Part shown: piece by piece, positions 6,329 through 6,518 of the stretch
Layout: each line of letters begins with the position of its first letter
Position numbering within the stretch: the stretch's first letter is position 1
DNA from: Rhodospirillaceae bacterium
GTDB taxonomy: Bacteria > Pseudomonadota > Alphaproteobacteria > Micavibrionales > UBA2020
Assembly (NCBI GenBank): GCA_003524565.1
Contig: DQGU01000111.1
Span: 1 to 6,518 of the forward strand
Direction: 5' to 3'
DNA length: 6,518 bases
Made by a program: the position numbers and the translations under genes
The notes under the pieces: model-generated
Databases searched by the model: none
What the model saw: the letters and a program-made list of their open reading frames with translations, nothing else
Told to the model about the DNA's origin: nothing

Positions 6329-6518
6329 GCCTGCGGTCCTTCCTGCGTTTTGCGTTTAAGCCCGCCCGGCACAGACAGCGGCTTGCCGGTGGTGCGCAGA
6401 ATATCGGGTGCGCTGCCGCCGATTTTTTTCAGCTCGTCATGCGCTTCGCCCAGCATGCCGGTATTATATTCGCCGAAATCGTAAGACTTCATCACGGGCG
6501 TCATATTGGCGGCTTCGT
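6325..6518 (-). CDS. C-terminal part of a paralogous protein, function unknown (5' end outside the window)
   Basis: On the minus strand the frame is open from the window edge to TGA at 6327-6325, giving 63 readable residues. The segment KSYDFGEYNTGMLGEAHDEL runs into KKIGGSAPDIL and then GKPLSVPGGLKRK. It aligns without large gaps to the end of the downstream 335-residue protein: KSDVSFDDYGPAALDTARKK, then LLELGGNPPEDL, then a GKP-containing basic tail. The two genes overlap by 4 bases (ATGA), so translation is probably coupled and both belong to one operon whose promoter lies beyond the window. No known family is recognised. The tail is basic, rich in Lys and Arg, and ends in TQEGPQA. Confidence 0.8.
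   Translation of the reverse strand, partial: EAANMTPVMKSYDFGEYNTGMLGEAHDELKKIGGSAPDILRTTGKPLSVPGGLKRKTQEGPQA

Noticed and set aside
1..6518. CRISPR arrays, insertion sequences, tRNA genes or attachment sites.
   Set aside because: No regularly spaced repeats, transposase frames, terminal inverted repeats or tRNA-like cloverleaf were seen on either strand.

Overview
The window carries the distal part of a type IVB (Dot/Icm, IncI-like) secretion or conjugation locus on the plus strand, followed by a convergent pair of uncharacterised paralogous genes on the minus strand. The plus-strand order is icmC(dotE)-like, icmD(dotP)-like, icmJ(dotN), icmB(dotO). This matches, from memory, the order of the same four genes in Legionella and of the related traQ-R-T-U genes of IncI plasmids such as R64. 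The DNA is fairly GC-rich with GCG/GCC/CGC-dominated codons. Together with the divergent Dot/Icm proteins this suggests a proteobacterium, perhaps an alphaproteobacterium, but nothing here fixes the taxon or says whether the system exports effectors or DNA.

Layout. Positions 2-679 hold the 3' part of an icmC-like membrane protein gene whose preserved N-terminus looks like the tail of an IcmD-type module. Positions 741-1145 encode a small secreted two-helix protein (IcmD/DotP-like) with a strong ribosome binding site and distinctive codon use. Positions 1188-1907 encode IcmJ/DotN with its four-cysteine zinc site, and a strong hairpin lies inside its first 20 codons. Positions 1908-2258 are a non-coding leader with a possible terminator, a possible extended -10 promoter and a hairpin. 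Positions 2259-5249 encode the large VirB4-like ATPase IcmB/DotO. A near-perfect bidirectional terminator at 5260-5308 separates it from the minus-strand genes: a 335-residue acidic protein with weak ankyrin-like repeats (5321-6328), overlapped by 4 bases with the end of an upstream gene (6325-6518) whose C-terminus is visibly paralogous to it.

How the parts work together. By family knowledge, IcmB powers the inner-membrane machine, IcmJ is a zinc-bearing adaptor of the coupling complex, and IcmC and IcmD are small inner-membrane parts. IcmC and IcmD appear to be built from the same two-helix module. The codon use of icmD, its signal peptide, and the hairpin just after it together suggest that IcmD is made in excess of the downstream adaptor. 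The role of the convergent ankyrin-like pair is unknown; being next to a type IVB locus makes them worth testing as accessory or exported proteins, but nothing in the sequence proves this.
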